NCBI GenBank assembly: GCA_031771865.1
Contig: JASISA010000025.1
Location: 2,294,001-2,358,000, forward strand
Length of the DNA stretch: 64,000 nucleotides
Origin: Nothophaeocryptopus gaeumannii
Taxonomy: Eukaryota > Ascomycota > Dothideomycetes > Mycosphaerellales > Mycosphaerellaceae
Reading direction: 5' to 3'
Part shown: positions 23,676 to 35,488 of the stretch, one piece after another
Position numbering within the stretch: position 1 is the first letter of the stretch
Layout of the letters: every line of letters starts with the position of its first letter
Program-made: the position numbers and the translations under genes
Notes under the pieces: generated by a model
The model's database searches: none
The model's input: only the letters and a program-made list of their open reading frames with translations
What the model was told of the DNA's origin: nothing

Positions 23676-25552
23676 GGTGGCAGCCGAGGGATGAGGTTTG
23701 TGTTCCGGTAACACACTGAACTGGGAAGCCTCCGGAGTAGGTGAAGGAAGATGTCGAAGGAAAGACGACATGTCGCCTTGCAACAGGTGGCAGGATGCTC
23801 GATGGCAAGGCACGAACGGGATGACTACAACCTGCTGAAACAGAGAGGCGGTGAAGCACTTCCAAGTGCAAGGACGAGTGCCTTATACTGCAGCATCAAG
23901 TCTAGAGGCTAGCCAGCTAAGAGATCCTTGCCAACTACCATCGGGTTGCATCAGCCAAAGAGGGCGCAACCGCGGCCCACCATGTCTTACTCCTGCGGGC
24001 ATCTCAAAGAGATCAAAGGCCATCGTTAGCAACGGACCGCAGTTCGGTCTGATCGTACAGTTTGCGGCGGCGGGCCACCTAGCATGGGTCGACCGAGATG
24101 GATCTATTTGCTCTCTCCCGGCCATTGAGATCTAGAGATGAGTTTGCGGTGTGGGACAAAGCATAGGTCTCAGACGTGCTTGTCCACTCGTCTATGCAGA
24201 GGTCATGCAGAGCTGCGTTTGCGCCGATGGCTAGATGGGCTGGCATGTTCCGAAGCATCGATTGAATTCTGCCGCGATATCGTCGAGACTTGGACGAAGG
24301 TGCACCAGTTCGACTGTGCTCATAGCTTGCTACCGGCCATCTCGAATACCTTTGTCGATCTGTTTGGGCACAGATAGATGAAGCAAACGAACATATCGAG
24401 AATAGATGTGATGAGGAGATACGGACCTTGATGTGCTCGAGCCTCTGAGCGCCTCCTCAATATCAAGGACAACTTGTCTGATACCGTTGCTGTAGTGAGG
24501 GACGGCAAGCCCTTGCCGATGAGCCCGCTCGAGAATAGCTTAGAGATGTCGTCGTTGTCTCAAGCCACACGAACTGAGTGGGTAGGCATGGGAGCAGCTG
24601 TTCGAGCCACGCAGTGGGAGCGGGAGTGACCAGATTCACGGGAGCGGCTGTACAGACTATCTGCTTCATCAGTGGGCCCAGGAATACGGGCGGAAAGCAA
24701 TGGCAACAGTAAGGGTAGACAGTCGTAATCGCGGTGACACGATGTTGTGTAGAGTCGTAGACGTCGGCGTCGCTGTGCAGAATGCTGTGATCATACTTTC
24801 TTCATTCGGTCTTGACAGTTGCATGTCGTCCACACGCGGCGTACAGGACGCTCGCACGGCGGCTGGCACGGCGGCTCTATGCATAACAGCGAACCGAGCC
24901 ATTGGTATCCAAACTTGAGCGCACCAACGACAATTCCAACATCGAATCGATCTTCCAGCTTCTCTCGACAACGGGAGGTACCCGGAAATGGTTGCGTAGT
25001 GTCCAGCTGATTGCCAAAGGACTCGATGATGAGGCCGAGGTGTACGCCTGCCAGCGAGGTTGGTGAACTTGTTTGACTCTAATTTCCGTCTGCGACGCTC
25101 CGTCTCGGTCACGAATCCTCGCTTGCGTATCTTCGTGCAAACGACCGACACGGCTTGACTGGCTAGTATTCGGGGAGAAGCTGTGGCGTGTAGATTTCCA
25201 GCCTTCAACAGCTGCCATCATTCCCGTGATCAAGGTCTCAAGCCGACAGGTGGCCATCCATGCAAGGCCTCTAGTCTCAGGTTCACCGATATCCAGTTCG
25301 GCGTGCGAACAGCATGATCCTGGCACAAGCGGTGGCCTTCCGTCGGCTGCGGATGTGGTGTAACAGAACTGTCAACGCACATCTCGGTCACTCCACCAGA
25401 GAAGCTCTTGGGTGAACATCGCTCTCGTGTACAGTCCTACCGATTTGTGAGCGTTGCTGTTATATCTGCAGACACATGATTGGCTGTTAAATGTGGTCAG
25501 TTTACACAGAGCAGCCAGACACTTTTTTTCACTGTTCATCCGATCAGGTCCC
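23676..25552. other. Intergenic 1.9 kb, no intact gene seen
   Basis: The minus strand between about 24791 and 25080 contains a ~97-codon open frame with a coding-like composition (starting near GVHLGLIIESFGNQL) but no start codon, signal or recognised domain. It could be a gene fragment. The rest shows nothing I can support. Confidence 0.4.
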
Positions 25553-27046
25553 CTAGCTCTTCCGCTGGATTCTCTCGATCCCACCAGGCACATACTGCCT
25601 TAGCACCTCTGGCACTTTCACCGTCGCACTCCCCTCATCCCAATGATTCTCCAACAGACAAGCCAGCACTCTCGGAATAGCCATCGCAGTCCCATTAACC
25701 GTATGCGGCCAACTCATCTTTCCAGCACCCTTTACCCTCGTCCCCAACCGTCTCGCCTGATAATCCGTACAAATACTCGCCGAAGTAACCTCTCCATACC
25801 CCTCATTGATTTCACTCCTACTCGGAAAATACGCCTCAATATCAATCTTCCTCACCGCACTCGCCCCCAGATCAGCAGAAGGCATTTCTAGTATTTTCGC
25901 ATGTAGACCCAGGGACGTGAGGATTTCGCGTTGGATGTCTAGCATTTCGGCAAAGACTGCCTCGGATTGCGCGTCTTCGACGTCCCCGAAGCGGTCGGTT
26001 GAAGAGTCCGGTGGAGGGAGAGTCCAAGCGAACATTTCGACTTTGGTGAATTCGTGGACGCGGTAGAGGCCTTTGGTGTCAACGCCTCGAGCGCCGGCTT
26101 CTGCGCGGTAGCAGCGGGATGGGCCTACGACTTTGAGAGGGAGCTCGAAGGCTTGGAGTGTTTTGTTGGCTTGGGAGCCTGCGAAGGGTATTTCGGCTGT
26201 ACCGGCGAGGACCAGGCTGGGTTTGTCTGTAGACTTCTCTTGTCCATCTTGTGCGATGTTGTAGATCTGCGTCTCGCCGTTCTGATCTCGTGGCATGAAA
26301 CCACACGCACTCGCGATGTGCGAATAGACCAAACTCGGCGGTGTCATGACTCTCCAACCTCGTTTCATCGCAACCGAAAGCGCATACTGTATCAAAGCTT
26401 GCTCCAACAACGCGCCTTCGTTCTTCAGAAAGTACCACCCCCACCCACTCGTCACAGCGCTGGCCTCGAAATCCAGTATGTCCAGCTCTTTGCCAATATC
26501 AACATGACTCTTTCCAGCTCCAGTCCTCGTCGGCCTCGTACTGATCTCCTCAAGCACCTTCGGCTCATCACCCACAGGCGTACTGAGACTACTCAAGTTC
26601 GGCACCTCCAATGCCAACCTCTCCATCTCCTCTTGCATTTCCCTCTCTTTCGCCTCAAACACACTCAATTCCACTTTCAACCTCTTAGCTTCTTCCAATA
26701 GCGCACTCTGCCCAACTTCTCCTTCTGCGCTGGAGGCATTGCGGCCGACTTCTTTCGATATCGCATTACTCCTCTGTCTCAATTGCACAGCCTGTTTATT
26801 CTGCTCTTGCAGTCTTTCGTGCAGCTCGAGTATCCGCCAGCCATTTCGTGAATGGCGGGCATATTTCCTGTCGATGCAGTTTTGTTCGTAGAGGCCTGGA
26901 TTTTGGCGGATGTGTTTCAGGTCGAGGATTGGTTTTGGGGCGAAGGAAGGGCGGGTGTAGGTGCGTTTGCCTCGAAGGGAGTGAGAGCGATTGGGGGATT
27001 TGAGGAGACTGCGTCGGCAGCTTGTGCAGATGTATGGGAGAGACAT
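25553..27046 (-). CDS. DIA4: Mitochondrial seryl-tRNA synthetase
   Basis: Class II enzyme that charges mitochondrial tRNA-Ser with serine. Single exon, 497 aa. The N-terminus is basic and Ser/Thr/Arg-rich with few acids (residues 1-35), as expected of a mitochondrial targeting sequence, and includes a CTSCRRSLL piece typical of such leaders in fungi. Residues about 40-165 form the long antiparallel coiled-coil tRNA-binding arm (LHERLQEQNKQAVQLRQRSN onward). The catalytic core follows: motif 2 region CYRAEAGARGVDTKGLYRVH then EFTKVEMF, and motif 3 NGTAMAIPRVLACLLEN near residue 455. The targeting leader argues against the cytosolic paralogue. It is followed 140 bp away by the co-oriented SPB4 gene start-side region. 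Confidence 0.93.
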   Translation of the reverse strand: MSLPYICTSCRRSLLKSPNRSHSLRGKRTYTRPSFAPKPILDLKHIRQNPGLYEQNCIDRKYARHSRNGWRILELHERLQEQNKQAVQLRQRSNAISKEVGRNASSAEGEVGQSALLEEAKRLKVELSVFEAKEREMQEEMERLALEVPNLSSLSTPVGDEPKVLEEISTRPTRTGAGKSHVDIGKELDILDFEASAVTSGWGWYFLKNEGALLEQALIQYALSVAMKRGWRVMTPPSLVYSHIASACGFMPRDQNGETQIYNIAQDGQEKSTDKPSLVLAGTAEIPFAGSQANKTLQAFELPLKVVGPSRCYRAEAGARGVDTKGLYRVHEFTKVEMFAWTLPPPDSSTDRFGDVEDAQSEAVFAEMLDIQREILTSLGLHAKILEMPSADLGASAVRKIDIEAYFPSRSEINEGYGEVTSASICTDYQARRLGTRVKGAGKMSWPHTVNGTAMAIPRVLACLLENHWDEGSATVKVPEVLRQYVPGGIERIQRKS

Positions 27047-27186
27047 TGGTGTGATGTGAAGACTCGGGATGGAAAGTTGAGGTTGCGATTGCTCGGCTGA
27101 CTTGCCGAAGGGTCACCTCATTCACGAACGAGTCGCGTCAACACGAGACAGAGACGTCTCATAGCAGAAGATACAGTACAATATTG

Positions 27187-29130
27187 CTACATGCGACTTT
27201 TCTCGTCATCGAAACCTTCAAAACTTTCATCCGCCTTCGAGTTCTCAGCCCGAACCTTTGCGATAAGTGCATCAAGTTCCTTCTCCTTTGCCTTGTCGGC
27301 CTCACTCATCTTGGATTTACTCTCAGCCTTCCTCCGGGTCTCCTTCTTCTCCCTTCTCGCCTCTCTCACATCCTTCGCGTCTTTCTGATTGCTCCAAGCG
27401 TTCTCTTTCCTACGCTTCGCTTCCGCAAGCTTTCCCTTCAGTTGCTTCGGCAGCTCTGGCCTCTCGCCACGAGCGTAAGCCTCGTTATCAGCCAGCCGCT
27501 TGGTCTCGCGGACTTTGTCAGCGTATTGCACATTATCTAGCTTGAAATCAGCCGGGAGATTGAGGCCAAAGGTCCGGTCTTTGATAGCTTCTGGGAGATG
27601 GCGTCTGAGTTCAGGCATCTTTGGCCAGCGAAGGAGACCCCAAGCTCTGCCAGTCTCCCCCCAATCTAGTTTTCGAACGCTGAATATGTCCGTAGGAAGT
27701 GTCTTGCTGTATGCTTGTATCCAACTGACAAAAGCTTTCTGTGATCTATCGTGCAGTTCGCGCTTCTGTTGTAGCACTTCCCGCATGGCTTTCGTCGCAT
27801 CAACGCCATCGGCCTCGTAGATGGTCGCTGTTGACGGGTACGGCTCAAGTGGTGTTCCTTGGAGACTCAGGTACTTCACGTAGTCCTCTTCCGCTCCTTC
27901 GCTGAGGAATGTGATGGCCATGCCTCGCTTTCCCGCGCGTCCAGTCCTACCACACCGGTGGATGAAGTCTTTCGGCTGCTTGGGTGGGTCAAGCTGGACA
28001 ACGAGGTCGATGTCTGGAATGTCGATTCCTCGCGCCAGCACGTCTGTCGTGAGCAGAATGGCAGGCAGAGTTGAATCGCGGAATCTCTGCAGGTTCTTGG
28101 TTCGAATCGCTGACTTGTGGTCTCCGTGAAGTGGGTACACTGCAACCCCGAGTATCGCTGGTAAGATGTGATTCCAGTAATCAACACCAGCTCTGGTAGA
28201 AACGTAGACAATCGTCTTCTCGGCATTCGTTTTCTGCAATATACTCTTCAAATGTGGCATTTTCAGGCTTGGCTTCGTCGTAAGATAGTACAGCTTCAAA
28301 CTTTCCGGAGTTCGCTTGTCCAGTGCTCCAGATTTGCTGCGTACTTTTGCGCTGATCTTGAAAGGATATCGCATACCGACTCGCACAAGCTCATCGACTG
28401 CTTCAGACACAGACGCGCTAAAAAGGCCTGTTCGCCGTTCCTTCGGCACCATCTCGAGAATCCTCTGCAGATCAGGCTGAAAGTTCGGGTCGAGCAGTCG
28501 GTCTGCTTCATCCAACACCAACAGATCGAACCAATGCCGCTTTAGCACCACTTTAGAAGATTGCAACACTTCCACCAAGCGTCTCGGTGTTCCAATAAGG
28601 ATGTTCGGATTCGTTATTGAGAAGGTCGCCAGATCTTCAGATAGTTTCGTCCTGCCTCCAACAAGCAGTTGCGGAATCGCATAAGGTCCCGGCGGTACCT
28701 CAGGCTCTTCTGCATCAGTCATTTCTTCATCTTCGCTATCCGGCTCCGGTTGCGACGACTGCTTCAAACTGGCTGCAGAAGGCGCATGGAAGTCCAGTAG
28801 CCCAACGAGGACATCGTATATCTGGCTCGCGAGTTCCTTCGTGGGCGCGACGACTATTGATCGTACATAGCCTTTCTTGTTTGGTTCCTCGGCCTTCAGG
28901 ACGCGCTCAACCAGAGGAATCAAGAAGCTCAGAGTTTTCCCGCTGCCAGTCACTGCTTCGACTACCAGGTCTTTATTGCCCGTGAGAAGCGGTATTGCCA
29001 TGGCTTGAACGGGTGTGGTGCGGGAGAAGCCCATGCTGCGAGTGAAGTCGAGGATCCATTGTGATAGTTCCGGAGTGAGCGCCTCGAATGACTTGGGCTG
29101 TTTCTTTGCTGCAATAGTGTCTGGGGCCAT
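27187..29130 (-). CDS. SPB4: ATP-dependent rRNA helicase Spb4 (DEAD box)
   Basis: Nucleolar helicase needed for 60S ribosomal subunit assembly (25S rRNA processing). Single exon, 647 aa from the Met at 29130; an extra in-frame Met at 29154 would add eight residues. Helicase motifs in order: Q motif (F...LTPELSQWILDF then TTPVQ), Walker A AVTGSGKT (residues 59-66), PTKELA, DEAD in VLDEADRLLD, motif III as SAS rather than SAT, TTDVLARGIDIP and HRCGRTGRAGKRG. The C-terminal block KAFVSWIQAYSKTLPTDIF... is the Spb4/DDX55-specific extension and separates it from other DEAD-box proteins. A Lys/Glu-rich tail follows. The promoter side faces a zinc-cluster regulator. Confidence 0.93.
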   Translation of the reverse strand: MAPDTIAAKKQPKSFEALTPELSQWILDFTRSMGFSRTTPVQAMAIPLLTGNKDLVVEAVTGSGKTLSFLIPLVERVLKAEEPNKKGYVRSIVVAPTKELASQIYDVLVGLLDFHAPSAASLKQSSQPEPDSEDEEMTDAEEPEVPPGPYAIPQLLVGGRTKLSEDLATFSITNPNILIGTPRRLVEVLQSSKVVLKRHWFDLLVLDEADRLLDPNFQPDLQRILEMVPKERRTGLFSASVSEAVDELVRVGMRYPFKISAKVRSKSGALDKRTPESLKLYYLTTKPSLKMPHLKSILQKTNAEKTIVYVSTRAGVDYWNHILPAILGVAVYPLHGDHKSAIRTKNLQRFRDSTLPAILLTTDVLARGIDIPDIDLVVQLDPPKQPKDFIHRCGRTGRAGKRGMAITFLSEGAEEDYVKYLSLQGTPLEPYPSTATIYEADGVDATKAMREVLQQKRELHDRSQKAFVSWIQAYSKTLPTDIFSVRKLDWGETGRAWGLLRWPKMPELRRHLPEAIKDRTFGLNLPADFKLDNVQYADKVRETKRLADNEAYARGERPELPKQLKGKLAEAKRRKENAWSNQKDAKDVREARREKKETRRKAESKSKMSEADKAKEKELDALIAKVRAENSKADESFEGFDDEKSRM

Positions 29131-29536
29131 GTGGGAAGACTGTTGATGATCCAACGTCGCTGCTCTTTTTCTTCGAGACGGGAGGCAAAGAAGGGCAACG
29201 GAGCTGAGTTTCGCCGGCTTCCGATGGCTGCCTCAGTCACTGGCCTGAGAAACGCCAAGTCACGCGGAGGCGGCGTAGAGATAAGGATGTGAAGGCAGTT
29301 GCTCGATGCGATTTGCTAACGGAGGGGCCTTGCACCATCGAAGATCCGATCAACACCCACGCAATGGAATAAGCAAGCTATCGGGGCCAGCGTCGTGAAT
29401 CTATGGTCCCTGGAAAGTTGCTTGAAAGACCGGCCATTGCCCTCTTGTCGGACCTCACCGATGCCAGAAAGTTTCCCGCCCTCGGAAAAGGTCCCCTCGG
29501 TCACCAGACGACGTGTGGTCCCTTGCCGATACCGAC
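29131..29536. promoter_or_regulatory. Divergent promoter region between SPB4 and the zinc-cluster regulator
   Basis: 406 bp separates two divergent start codons and must contain both promoters. I see no TATA box or obvious binding palindrome. Confidence 0.5.
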
Positions 29537-32500
29537 ATGCCTGCGGCTAACAGCAAGAAGAGAGATCGGGACGACAGCTTAGCCGATGACGATTCCAATG
29601 CACCTGCTTCGCCTACCGCAGGCGGAGGAGTATCGACTACCAATTTTCGTGAGTACCTACTTCCGCGTCAGTCTGGTGAGACGTACGTATATTGAGTACA
29701 CCGATAGGCAATGTCTCGGCCTGCAACCGCTGCAGGAACAGGAAGAACAGGTGCGATCAAAAGCTGCCAAAATGCACCAACTGCGAGAAGGCGAAGGTGA
29801 GATGCGTTGGTTTCGACCCTGTCAGCAAAAGAGAGATTCCTCGAAGCTATGTATACTATCTGGAAACCCGTGTGAACAATCTGGAGGCGCTCCTGGAACA
29901 ACACACCCTCCCGTTTCCGCCGCCCTCTGAGGACTTCGCCATTAGCGAGACGATCAAGCCCGGCATCAATGTACCATTCCCGGTGCAAGAGGATGGTCCT
30001 TCACGCCCCAGTCCCATCTCACCGCAGGTAGGCGGGCCAGCAGCCATCCCGGACGACAACCCAGCTCTGGACCCCGCCTTGAGAGAACGAGACGAGGGAG
30101 CAAAACTGGACAAACTTGTCAATGATGTTGGCATGGTATCTGTCCAGGGCATCTCCGATTCTCGGTATCTTGGCTCTGCATCCGGCATCTCTTTCGCAAG
30201 GGTCGTCTTCGCAGCAGTCAAGAAGTCAACGAACCAAACGCCGACTCCGTCTGAGAAAGCAGGTGCTAAGCCTTCGAAGGCCTCCTCAGTAGATGCTGCT
30301 GGCGGCGCCACTTCGATGAGAGACTCATTTTTCGGCTTACATACTAAGCCGACCATCAAGCCGGCGCCATTTCCAGATAAAGATATCGCTCATGGCCTGG
30401 CGGATTTATACTTTGAGCACGCCAACCCGCAGATTCCTGTGCTGCACCGTGGGGAATTCATGTCATTGTTTGAGCGTGTCTACGCTACTGATCCCAAGAA
30501 GCGAACACCCAGGGGGCTCTATATGCTCAACATTGTCTTTGCGATCGGATCTGGCATCATAGTGGACTCGTCTTCAATTGCTCAGTCAGTTGCAGCAATT
30601 GAAGGCTCCACATATCCTCCAAATAAGAAGAAGCAAAGGATGTCGAGTCAACAGCATCAGCCTGAAGAATACCACTCATCCGCCATCATCCACCTCGAGA
30701 GCTTCCTAGGCTCTTCTCCAGCCGCAGAAGGTGTGGGAGGCGGTCTTGAGGAACTGCAAGCTGTACTTCTCCTCGCCGGACTTGCGCTTCTCAGACCAGT
30801 GGCACCGGGACTCTGGTATATTATCGGGGTGGCAGTACGGTTGAGCATCGACCTCGGTCTCCACTTCGAGGACATTGACCATGAACTTGATTCGAGAGCA
30901 ACTCATCCGGACGTCGACATGTCTAATGATGGACTAGGTCGTAAGCAATGGACACGAGATCTCCGCCGACGGCTTTGGTGGTGTGTGTTCAATCTTGACC
31001 GCCTAGTATCAGCCTGTGTGGGCCGGCCAGTGTCCATCAGTGAAGCAGTAGTGACAACTGAATTTCCCAGTATGCTGGACGACAACTACATAACTCCATC
31101 TGGCTTCCTCAAGCCCCCCACACATATCGAAAGGCCCAGCTACAAATTGGTCACCCGTCATTACATCAGGCTACGACTGCTGCAGTCAGAGATACTACAA
31201 GTCCTGCAACATCGCCAAGCCGAACAAGCGCGCAAGATGGGCGCCCACGGAGCCAACGATTTCATACCAACCGGACTGGAGTCGTCTTTCGTGACGCCGT
31301 TCCACTCGTTCCGTGAGTGGCGTGTCAACATTGACCGTAGACTGCTTGAGTGGAAGGAAACCTCGCCTCAGCAATACGACACGGGTGTAGGCTTCAACCC
31401 GCTTTTCCTGGAGCTCAATTACTGGCAGGCTGTGATCATGCTGTATCGTCAGTCGTTGTCGGTTCCGGAGCAGCTTGCGAGTGAGCTAAGCCCCGCCACT
31501 GGGGACGACGTCCAAAGCCCAGGCGCTGTGAATTTCGAGCAGGAGGAAGACAAGCAGATGGTATTCATCAAAGTGGCGGAAGCTGGCCAGATGGTTCTAA
31601 GAATCTATCGCCAGCTTCACAGGCTGAAGCTTGTCAATTACACATTCTTGGCGACTCACCACCTGTTCATGAGCGGTAAGCGGAAGAGAAAACGCCACGA
31701 ACCACATCTCTGTACCCTCGCTAACGTTTCGCAGGGATCTCCTTCCTGTACGCCATCTGGCATTCGACGTTGGTTCGGTCGCAGATGACTATCGATGACG
31801 TTGATTTTACTGTCCTCGCAGCTACCTCCGTACTATCTGACCTGGTACCAATGTGCCCACCGGCGGAAGCTTGCCGAGATGCATTTGTCCGCATGAGCAA
31901 AGCCACAATCTCTATGGTAATGTCTACCACGGGATTTGGAAATCGCTCCACGCTGGGCACACAGCCATCAAACCGATCGGAGTGCTACTTTGGGAATCAA
32001 GCAGACAACATGCAACTGAAACAAGAAGTAACCTCACATCAACCGACTCGACGACAACTACCGAAATTCGACATGAACCTGAAGGATCTATTCTCCGACG
32101 AAGAACTAGCCAGCCGCCCACTCACAAATCAACCCAGACTACAAGGGTTCTCGCAACAGCTTCCCAAACGATCCCCCATCTCCCCTTATCTCCCGACCAA
32201 TACCAGCCCGCACAGCCAAGAAGGTGCGTCTCCGTACCAAGACCCATCAACCACAATGCATGCACGAACGGCAAGCAATAGCTCCCACAACCAAGCTCAA
32301 GCTCCAAATCCTCCACAAACGACGTACCCCCCAGTCTTCACGGACTCACTTCCGGACTACTCCTTTGACAATTTGGATTTCCTCAACGACTTCCCGGGAT
32401 GGGGCGCAGCAGATCCCAGTTCCAATCTCTGGGGCCCGAGCCATACGGATATGGATCTTGGGCTCGCGAATGGCGCTACCGGGTTCGATAGCGAATTGTT

Positions 32501-32546
32501 ACCCCTCGATACGTTTTTCTTTGGCAACAATGGGAATGGGTATTAA
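29537..32546 (+). CDS. Zn2Cys6 transcription factor, GAL4/LAC9-like
   Basis: Nuclear regulator with an N-terminal binuclear zinc cluster. Three exons in frame: 29537-29648, 29708-31675 and 31735-32546 (introns GTGAGT...GATAG and GTAAGC...CGCAG); about 963 aa. The cluster has the spacing CX2CX6CX6CX2CX6C (ACNRCRNRKNRC then KLPKCTNCEKAKVRC) at about residues 42-69, followed by a coiled-coil dimerisation helix (YYLETRVNNLEALLEQH). A fungal-specific middle homology region spans roughly 240-520 (YFEHANPQIPVLHRGEF...). Exon 3 restores SGISFLYAIWHSTLVRSQ then AATSVLSDLVPMCPPAEACR, which resembles GAL4/LAC9-class regulators. The C-terminus is Asp/Phe-rich and could be an activation domain. Whether it controls galactose or lactose genes here cannot be seen from the window, as no such genes are nearby. 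Confidence 0.9.
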
Positions 32547-33563
32547 ATTGCGGTAGTGACCGCAACGCAAGTACCTCACGGGACGGAGATGGAAGAGGGA
32601 GATCTTGGGTGCAGTTGTGGGACCCAGACCGACGAGCGACAGATGCGCGGGTACGAGGGAATGGTACGCATGGCTCGTGACAGAAGTTAATCTTGCAGAT
32701 GGGATTGGGACCATACCTTGCGTCTTGCATGAAAGCCTGGCAACCTGGGTGGTTCAAGGGTTTTTGAAATTCCCCCGGGATGCAGGTTCGGATGTTCCGG
32801 AGGGGTGAGGCGCATGCTTGCTTGCTTGCTGTAGGCATGTTCCGAACGAGTTTAATGAGCGTGCTGGTCCCAGTTCGTGTAGACGTTACCCTGAGCGTAT
32901 GGCTTCGCGTTGACAGGCATTGGTATGTTACGGCGGAAAACTTAACCGTAAATTTCTGCAGGCAGAACAAAGTAGAATGAGGCATGCCGCTGTTAGATCT
33001 GAAGGACGAAAATAACGAGAAAGGCGTACATCGATGTCATGATTTTGAACGTTGTTGTTGTTGTATGTGACCGCCATTCGGTGAGAGAGATTAATAGTAC
33101 AAAGATTTTCTGAGTCCTCCCATGAGTCTGACTACTACTACTATGTTCCTCCTTCCACTCCCACTCCTTCTTGTTTCCCGCGTTCCTTCCTTCTTACTAT
33201 CTCACACATGAAAAAGCTCTTTCTTCCAGAGAAGCTTCCTGCTTACTGCCAAAGGGTATCATAGTGCACCTGTTCCAATGCTGGGTCGACGGGAGAAAAA
33301 AAGGCTCGCCCAAGAAGCCCAACCCACGCCAATCCAGTAGGCAAAATCCAAAAAGGAAACCATAAAACGCCGCTTTTTGTTATCCAGTTCCATAGTCAAA
33401 ACGTGAGTTTCGCGCCGCGATCTGTAGAAGCGCCTGTATCAATGCAGGTGTAGGATATATGAGTCGCTCAGATAACCTTTCAAAAAAGTAGTCGCTGGTT
33501 TCTATAAACACAAGTTGCGGAAATCTGAAAGTATGTGTTTCTCCAGGCATCCGGGCCTGGGAA
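32547..33563. other. Convergent intergenic region, 1 kb
   Basis: 3' ends of the zinc-cluster gene (+) and MFS gene (-). It contains a short GCTT tandem run at 32816-32830 and TTG repeats near 33050. No coding signal is seen. Confidence 0.55.
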
Positions 33564-35488
33564 TCATTTGCTGTCGCGGCGGGTGTGATTATGATTTCTT
33601 CGGATATCAATGGAGAGTCTCGTGAGTAGAGGCGAGCTGGGTGTGGGTGCAGTGAGCAGATTGTCACATGATGAAGCGTTGTTCTCGATGGCAACAAGTT
33701 CGGGGGCGTACTCGGCTACGATGGTGGCGTCCAGGGCTGCCGGAAGCGGCTCCGGGATCATTTCTTCCTTTTCGTTGTCGAAAGATCGGCGTTTCTCTTC
33801 GACCATGCACACGCTGATAACGGTGCCGCAAGCCGCAACGAGGACGTTGACCCACCAGGGCAGGCCAAGAGTGCCCATTGACAGACCTGCGGACTGCAAG
33901 ATACCGGAAACTGTGGGACCAAACGCTCGGCAGGCGCTGGCAGCTGAAGCCGCAGCGCCGTTGAGTGTCCCAAGGACCTTGCTTGATGGTGCAGAGTTTG
34001 CGAGCATGATGCTGCTGGAGGGGAAGGCAAAGGCCTGAGCTGTGACCTTCCACACCAGCACCAAATAAATGCATGGCATTTTAAGCGCATCCGGCACCAG
34101 TGAGATGTACGGAACAAGCAGGTAGAGGAACGGATATGACCAGACTACGGTCCGGTATGTCCAAAGGCTGCCGATCTTGCGATTGATAATCGGGAAGACC
34201 AGGATGGTGGCGATCATCTGGATGATTCCTTGAACTGACAGTATTCCGCCGATAGTCTTCGTCGAAAGCTCAAAGCCACTAGTGAACTTGAAGGGAAGAT
34301 GGGACGGCGTGTCGGACTTTGGCAAGCTCAGGAGAACGGGTAGGAGCTGTTCGGCGGAGATGGTATGGTATGCTAGGATTCCGTATCCGACGATGTTCAG
34401 TATGACTTGTCTGGTGAAGGCACTCGATTTTGCGGCCTTGGCTTTCGCTTGCGCCTCGGTGCGTGCGAGTGCTTCTTCGACGTCTCTCGCGAGGTCTGCT
34501 TGTTGCTGTTCGGAGAGAGAGCTGCGTGGAGATCCGTCGATCGATCGGTAGGCGGGAGGTGGGAGGCTCGAGAGAGCTGCTGGAGAGAGCTCGGGAGAAG
34601 AAGCTATGCTCTGGTAGCAGGGAGGCGCGTCTTCAATCAGCACAAGAGTCTCATCACTAAACTCGGCCTTTCGTCCTGACAATGGCTCTCGTGGATCGTG
34701 CTGAAATCTTGCGATTATCCAGTTTCCAATCTCCAGCCCAACGTCCTTCTTGTGTTTGTACTCCTCATGCGTCTCTTCCAGGAACAATACGCCCACAATC
34801 ATACTGAAGACGACGACTCCCGTGCAGACCAAATTGGTCAGGAGATATGGAAACTTTTCGAAGATCGTTCCCGCGTGGAAGACGCCAGGATAATTCCGGA
34901 CTGGGTCTGCAAGAGCACCTCCAAGGCCGGAGCCAATGAAGGCACCCATACACCACACAGTCGGCATGGTCGCATATGCGCGGGCTTGGTGCGCTTCCAC
35001 CTTGACGACTTCATTGACGGTTGTCTGAAGTACACCGATGTTTCCGTTCAGTGCGCCTCCCACTGCACGTGCGATCAATGCTATTGGCAAATTCGGTGCG
35101 AAGCCAAACAGCAACATGCTGAGTCCAGTACCTGCCAGCCCGGTGAGGAGGATTGGCTTGCGTCCCATACGATCACTCAGCCCACCCCAGAAGCCTGCAC
35201 CAAGGCATTCCGCTGCTGCGAAGACGGACGTTACAAGGCCGGCGTAGAGGGCGATTCGATCGTGGTTGGTCGTTATGTGGAAGGACTCGATCATGTAGTA
35301 GATGTATGGGAAGATGGACATGAAGGCGATTGGTTCACATATCCGACAAAGGCCTGTGATCGATCGATTGTCAGATGCTGCAACGTCAATGGGGTTGTTC
35401 AATCATGTGAAGACATACCAAGCACTGTCAACTGTCGGAAGGGAAACGCTTTGGAGTCGGGTTGCCTGCCATAGCCAGGGCGAGGCAT
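33564..35488 (-). CDS. Major facilitator superfamily transporter (DHA1-like)
   Basis: Multi-pass membrane carrier, probably an H+-antiporter. Two exons, 35419-35488 and 33564-35353, with a 65-nt intron (GTATGT...TCACAG); about 619 aa. Splicing gives the expected N-terminus FPFRQLTVLGLCRICEPIAF leading into helix 1. The MFS motif A is GGLSDRMGRKPILLTG between helices 2 and 3, and ARAVGGALNGNIG matches the helix 4 motif. The central loop (about residues 245-345) is long, acidic/Ser-rich and coiled (SEQQQADLARDVEEAL...), dividing two six-helix halves. The C-terminal tail is cytosolic and Ser-rich. The arrangement resembles the yeast YCR023C group. The substrate is unknown. The gene converges on the zinc-cluster regulator but shares no promoter with it. 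Confidence 0.92.

Noticed and set aside
28085..28115. tRNA B-box-like GGTTCGAATC string
   Set aside because: Falls inside the SPB4 coding sequence and lacks an A box and cloverleaf stems at the right spacing.
34698..35474. 258-codon plus-strand frame
   Set aside because: Antisense shadow of the MFS transporter.
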